A DNA stretch of 64,000 nucleotides. It comes from CAVROP01 sp050008495. Lineage in GTDB: Bacteria; Acidobacteriota; Terriglobia; UBA7540. Location of the stretch: NCBI GenBank assembly GCA_050008495.1, contig JBEKMN010000029.1, positions 1 to 64,000 of the forward strand, written 5' to 3'. Each line of letters starts with the position of its first letter. The stretch's first letter is position 1. The notes under the pieces are model-generated. The model did not search any database, was not told the origin of the DNA, and saw nothing but the letters and a program-made list of their open reading frames with translations. Positions 60,669-64,000 of the stretch are shown piece by piece. The position numbers were made by a program, and so were the translations under genes.

Positions 60669-61460
60669 ATGAAACGGCACCTTCGACTCTTCGCTCTGTA
60701 CTTCGCCCAGTACGCCAAGGTTCGCTTGGCCTACAAGGCGGATTTCTTCATTGCGATCTTTTCCTCGACGACGGCGACGGTTCTGGGGTTCGGGTTTGTA
60801 CTGGTGCTTTTCTCCAAGATTCCCAAGCTTCAGGATTGGTCGTTCTACGAGATTCTCTTTCTTTACGGTTTTTCGCTGATCCCGCTCGGTATATTCAACG
60901 TCATCAGTTGGAATCTTTACGAGTTCGGGGACATTTACATTATTCAGGGCAAGTTCGACCGGCTCCTGCTGCGCCCCGCGTCGACGCTCTTTCAAGTGGT
61001 CTTCGAAAAGTTCCGGTTGGAATCGTTGCAGGAAGTGGTGACGGGAGCTGTGGTGGTCGGCATCTGCGTCCGGCGATTACACCTGCCGTGGCACGCGGTG
61101 GACTCGTTCTGGTTTGTGTTGATGGTACTCTGCGGGGCGGTGATTTATCTGGCTGTATTTCTCATTCTCACGGCGGTATCGTTCTGGTTCGAGGACCGGG
61201 TGGGCATCGTGCCGCCGGTTTTCAACATGCTCACCTTCGGGCGCTATCCGCTGACCATCTACAACGTCTACGTGCAATTCCTGCTGAGCTGGATCATCCC
61301 CTTTGCCTTTGCCTCTTTCTATCCGACAACGCATTTCCTCGGGCGGCGAGCGTTCACGCCCTATTTTTATCTTGTACCGGTTGTAGCGACAGGCTTCTTC
61401 CTGCTGGCCGTCTTGGTTTGGAACAGGGGAGTTGCAAATTACAGCAGCACCGGATCGTGA
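60669..61460 (+). CDS. ABC-2 type permease subunit 2 (DUF990-like)
   Basis: A 263-residue membrane protein with six hydrophobic segments and the DUF990-typical order: AYKADFFIAIFSSTTATVLG, then GFSLIPLGIFNVISWNLYEF, then IIQGKFDRLLLRPASTLFQV and a late LTFGRYPLTIYN. It lacks the long N-terminal tail of the first permease. Together with the ATPase at 57770 and the permease at 58771 it should form the exporter. The ribosome site before ATG 60669 is GGGAA. Confidence 0.92.
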   Translation: MKRHLRLFALYFAQYAKVRLAYKADFFIAIFSSTTATVLGFGFVLVLFSKIPKLQDWSFYEILFLYGFSLIPLGIFNVISWNLYEFGDIYIIQGKFDRLLLRPASTLFQVVFEKFRLESLQEVVTGAVVVGICVRRLHLPWHAVDSFWFVLMVLCGAVIYLAVFLILTAVSFWFEDRVGIVPPVFNMLTFGRYPLTIYNVYVQFLLSWIIPFAFASFYPTTHFLGRRAFTPYFYLVPVVATGFFLLAVLVWNRGVANYSSTGS

Positions 61461-61522
61461 TCGTTGGTGATTGGTGATTTGCGATTTGTGGTTGTTGATT
61501 AGCGAATAAGCTGCCGGTTGGC

Positions 61523-61547
61523 GTCATTCCCGCGAAAGCGGGAATCC
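61523..61547. repeat. Palindrome GTCATTCCCGCGAAAGCGGG (second copy)
   Basis: A perfect copy of the 25-base unit at 51638-51662, in the gap between the convergent permease and glycosyltransferase genes. Confidence 0.85.
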
Positions 61548-61581
61548 ATCATACTCGATCCAACATGGACAAGCGTCAATC

Positions 61582-62691
61582 CTATTTCGCAAGCACCTCG
61601 TTGTAAACCTGAAGCGTCGCCTCTGCCACTCGCTGCCAGGAGAATTCCTGAGCCCGTGCGAGTCCCCGCTGAATCATCTTCTCTCTTAACTCGGCATCCT
61701 CGGCGGCGTAGCGGACTTTTTCCGCAATGTCGCGCGGATCGTGGGGATCAACATAAAGGGCCGCATCTCCCCCCACTTCGGGAAGCGAAGCCGCCTGGGA
61801 GGCCACGACAGGCAAGCCGTTCGCCATGGCTTCCAAAACCGGCAGCCCAAAGCCTTCTTCCAAAGAAGGGAAAAGCATCACGCTGGCTGACTGATAGAGA
61901 ACCCGCAGGTCCTCCGGGGTCACATAGCCGCGCAGTTGCACGCGGGAGCCAAGCCCCTGGCGGTGTATGTAATCATGCACGATCTCGCTGCCGTGACCGT
62001 CCCCACCCGCCAGGATCAGCCGATACTGCTCCGGCAAAGTTTCGAGAGCCCGCAGGGCATTCAGCGTGTTTTTGCGTGTCTGGATAACGCCAACGCTCAG
62101 AATAAGCTGCTTCCCTTCCCCCACGAACTTGGCTCGGGCCCGCATCCGTTCGTTAGCGGATAAGCTCAACGAAGGAAGATCGACGCCCAAGGGGATAACT
62201 CGCAGCTTGTTCTGTGGAAGCGAGGTGTGTGCGAGCAATTGCCCGGCCGTGTAACGTGACGCGGTGATTACGAAAGCGGCGCGAGCAACGGCTTCACGGA
62301 GCAAAGCCGAGAATTTGCGTCGAAACTCGGCAGTGGAATAGTCATGGCCGGTGATGGGGAAGATGTCGAAGACGGTGACAATCTCCCGCTTAAATCGAAA
62401 CGCGGGAGGGCGCTGTGCCAAACTATGAAACAGGTCTGCTTGCCAGGGCAGCCAGAAAGTTAACGGCTCTTGATAAAACCTTACCGAGAATTGCGCTTTC
62501 GCAGAACCGGTCCGGGTCGCAGGATGCAGGAATTCCCGACGCCGGCCGAACCGTGACAGGCGATAACAGAGCAAAAACCGGTGAGGGGTCTCGAGTCCGG
62601 CGAGGGCTTCGATCAGCTTGCGCGAATACACGGCGATGCCCGAGGGTTCGGGGTCCACCGTGTAAGTAGCATCCAAGGCTAGCGTGGCCAT
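61582..62691 (-). CDS. Family-4 glycosyltransferase (GT-B)
   Basis: A 369-residue retaining glycosyltransferase of the GT4 type. N-terminal Rossmann half with SGIAVYSRKLIEAL, C-terminal half with ILSVGVIQTRKNTLNALRAL, then the donor-binding FPSLEEGFGLPVLEAMANGLPVV (EX7E motif) and ASQAASLPEVGGDAALYVDP. It transfers a hexose from a nucleotide sugar to a growing glycan. It is convergent with the ABC-2 exporter genes, so a shared role in glycan export is only suggested by nearness. The start ATG 62691 opens directly into strand 1 (TLALDATY). Confidence 0.93.
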   Translation of the reverse strand: MATLALDATYTVDPEPSGIAVYSRKLIEALAGLETPHRFLLCYRLSRFGRRREFLHPATRTGSAKAQFSVRFYQEPLTFWLPWQADLFHSLAQRPPAFRFKREIVTVFDIFPITGHDYSTAEFRRKFSALLREAVARAAFVITASRYTAGQLLAHTSLPQNKLRVIPLGVDLPSLSLSANERMRARAKFVGEGKQLILSVGVIQTRKNTLNALRALETLPEQYRLILAGGDGHGSEIVHDYIHRQGLGSRVQLRGYVTPEDLRVLYQSASVMLFPSLEEGFGLPVLEAMANGLPVVASQAASLPEVGGDAALYVDPHDPRDIAEKVRYAAEDAELREKMIQRGLARAQEFSWQRVAEATLQVYNEVLAK

Positions 62692-62748
62692 GATAGTGGT
62701 CAACCAAAGAAGCCTGGCAACGACGCCCGGATGGCCGGTCACAGGGCT

Positions 62749-63756
62749 TCAGCCGGCAGACGTTGAATCCACCGCATCCTCTAATCCGTATTCTTTAATC
62801 TTCCTGTAGATCGTTGTCTTCCCAATGCCCAGTAGTTTCGCGGCGCGCTGCCGGTCGCCTTGAGTTGCCTCGAGGGCCTGAAGGATCTGGCGCTGCTCGA
62901 GTTCGCGAAGCGTAGCCACTGCCACAGGGTCGTGCGCCTGCTGCCCCACGAAATAGAGCAGGCTCGAGGGTAGATCACCCACTCGGATTTGTGGGGCGCT
63001 TCCCAGCGCCAGGGCGCGTTGGATGCAATTCTCCAGTTCCCGAACGTTCCCCGGCCAATCATAGTTCACCAAGCGCGCCATGACCTCTTCGGATACGTCG
63101 GTGATGCCGGCCTCGCTCGCTCGGTGTTTGGCAAGAAAGAACCGAACCAAACCGGCGATATCCTCACGCCGCTCGCGAAGCGGCGGCAACTTGATGGAAA
63201 CCACGTTAAGCCGGAAGTAGAGTTCTTTCCGCAAGGTTCCGCTCTTGATGGCAGCCGCGAGGTCCTGATTGGTGGCGGCGATGATTCGGGCCTTCACGGG
63301 GATCCGCTGATTACTGCCCAAGGGCTTGACTTCATGCTCTTGGAGGACACGCAGGAGTTTCGGCTGAAGCTCCACAGGGAGCTCCACGATCTCGTCCAAA
63401 AACACCGTCCCGTCGCCCGCCGCAGCGAGCAGACCTTGCCGGCCCTGAGTCGCGCCGGTAAATGCTCCGCGCACATGGCCGAACATTTCGCTCTCAATAA
63501 GGGTGGGCGTCAGCGCGCCGCAGTCGATCGGCACAAAAGGCCGTTCCGGCCGGGGGCCTTGGGCATGAATGGCGCGCGCCACCAGTTCTTTTCCGGCGCC
63601 GCTTTCTCCGAGGATCAGGACGGGATCCCGAGTCTGGGCGACCTTGGCGACGGCGTGGTAAACCTTCTGCATGCGCGCCGAACCGCCGCACATCCCCGCG
63701 TAGTCGCCCCGATATTCAGCGAAGCCACCGCGCACTTCAATCCTCGGAATTCCCAT
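62749..63756 (-). CDS. Sigma-54-dependent activator without receiver domain
   Basis: A 335-residue bEBP. AAA+ domain: Walker A GESGAGKELVARAI, the sigma-54-contacting GAFTGA loop (HVRGAFTGATQG), Walker B GTVFLDEIVEL, arginine-finger region FRLNVVSIKLPPLRER. The C-terminal HTH_8/Fis helix is AAKLLGIGKTTIYRKIKEYG. Before the AAA+ domain are only ~40 residues (GFAEYRGDYAGMCGGS), with no receiver, GAF or PAS domain. It should therefore be regulated by a partner or be constitutively active. GAGG precedes ATG 63756. No sigma-54 promoter is seen close by. Confidence 0.93.
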   Translation of the reverse strand: MGIPRIEVRGGFAEYRGDYAGMCGGSARMQKVYHAVAKVAQTRDPVLILGESGAGKELVARAIHAQGPRPERPFVPIDCGALTPTLIESEMFGHVRGAFTGATQGRQGLLAAAGDGTVFLDEIVELPVELQPKLLRVLQEHEVKPLGSNQRIPVKARIIAATNQDLAAAIKSGTLRKELYFRLNVVSIKLPPLRERREDIAGLVRFFLAKHRASEAGITDVSEEVMARLVNYDWPGNVRELENCIQRALALGSAPQIRVGDLPSSLLYFVGQQAHDPVAVATLRELEQRQILQALEATQGDRQRAAKLLGIGKTTIYRKIKEYGLEDAVDSTSAG

Positions 63757-63927
63757 CGGTTCCTCTAACTTCGAGAGCAACGCGCTAATATACCCACGGG
63801 AAGCCAATTAGTCAAAAGGGAGAACGTACGCAGGGGCGGCCCTTCACATGACCAGATGCCTGGGTATTGCCAAAATGGGTGAGGAGGAATACGGTGTATT
63901 ATAGTGCTGAAGGGAAACCCTCATACT

Positions 63928-64000
63928 GTGGCCAAGAATGCCAAGATCTTGATCGTCGAAGACGACGCCCACGAACGCCAAGGGCTCGCCGATCTGCTCT
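63928..64000 (+). CDS. Response regulator receiver domain (partial, 5' end)
   Basis: The first 24 codons of a receiver domain run off the right edge: AKNAKILIVEDDAHERQGLA has the strand-1 acidic pair (EDD). The start may be GTG 63928 (AGGGAAA upstream) or GTG 63904. It is divergent from the sigma-54 activator with about 170 bases between, and could be the regulator that partners it. Confidence 0.78.
   Translation, partial: MAKNAKILIVEDDAHERQGLADLL

Noticed and set aside
1..64000. tRNA, rRNA, complete insertion sequence or origin
   Set aside because: I looked for tRNA T-loop words, rRNA blocks, transposase motifs and DnaA-box clusters and saw none that stood out; a tRNAscan or Infernal run would be decisive.

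Overview
The window is a 64-kb piece of a GC-rich bacterial chromosome that most resembles an acidobacterium (Acidobacteriota). This is inferred from gene content: eukaryotic-like Ser/Thr kinases carrying TPR tails, very large secreted beta-propeller proteins (VPS10-like, SBBP/choice-of-anchor-D, PQQ-like), B12-dependent radical SAM enzymes, Tat-exported sugar isomerase and beta-helix proteins, RRM RNA-binding proteins, small basic proteins of a type I associate with this phylum, and many intergenic palindromic repeats. No marker such as 16S rRNA is present, and I see no tRNA, CRISPR array or complete transposon.

Layout. 1-5.3 kb: the N-terminus of a Ser/Thr kinase, then a three-gene operon (secreted calcineurin-like phosphatase, nucleotide-translocase-like membrane protein with HEAT repeats, cyclic-nucleotide-binding protein). 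5.3-9 kb, minus strand: a secreted kinase-fold protein, a small secreted protein and a decayed TPR-kinase whose truncated N-terminus abuts a tyrosine-recombinase relic. 9-16.6 kb: regulators and nucleic-acid-binding proteins (a degenerate receiver, two RRM proteins, RpoD, an XRE protein, an isolated LuxR-type HTH, a Crp/Fnr factor). 16.9-20.7 kb: two B12-binding radical SAM enzymes that share an upstream DNA element. 21-25.4 kb: a Flp pilin, a small membrane protein, a GNAT/MFS pair and a VapBC-like toxin-antitoxin module. 25.6-31 kb: a huge Asp-box propeller protein and a PQQ-like propeller protein. 31-36.5 kb: a receiver-only response regulator, a CheB-CheR-PAS-histidine-kinase fusion and acetate kinase. 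37-44.9 kb: a GH18 protein, a copper-type P-ATPase with a small HMA-like companion, the divergent Tat-exported pair, and HicBA.

45-50 kb holds a TlpA-like thioredoxin, a glycosyltransferase, and a pterin cluster: two 6-pyruvoyltetrahydropterin synthase paralogues, GTP cyclohydrolase I and a short-chain reductase. Their active-site spacing points to tetrahydrobiopterin-type synthesis rather than queuosine. 50-53.2 kb is an M16 protease pair, one member active-site-positive and one lacking the zinc motif. 53.9-57.8 kb is a 1280-residue SBBP/choice-of-anchor-D surface protein. 57.8-62.7 kb is an ABC-2 exporter whose two permease genes are separated by a signal peptidase I gene, followed by a convergent glycosyltransferase. 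The window ends with a sigma-54 activator and, divergently, the first codons of a response regulator.

The strongest window-wide theme is repeats. At least six families of palindromic intergenic repeats occur, and several copies lie inside reading frames without breaking them (SBBP protein, P-ATPase, ABC permease, pseudokinase, and a small ORF at 53.6 kb).
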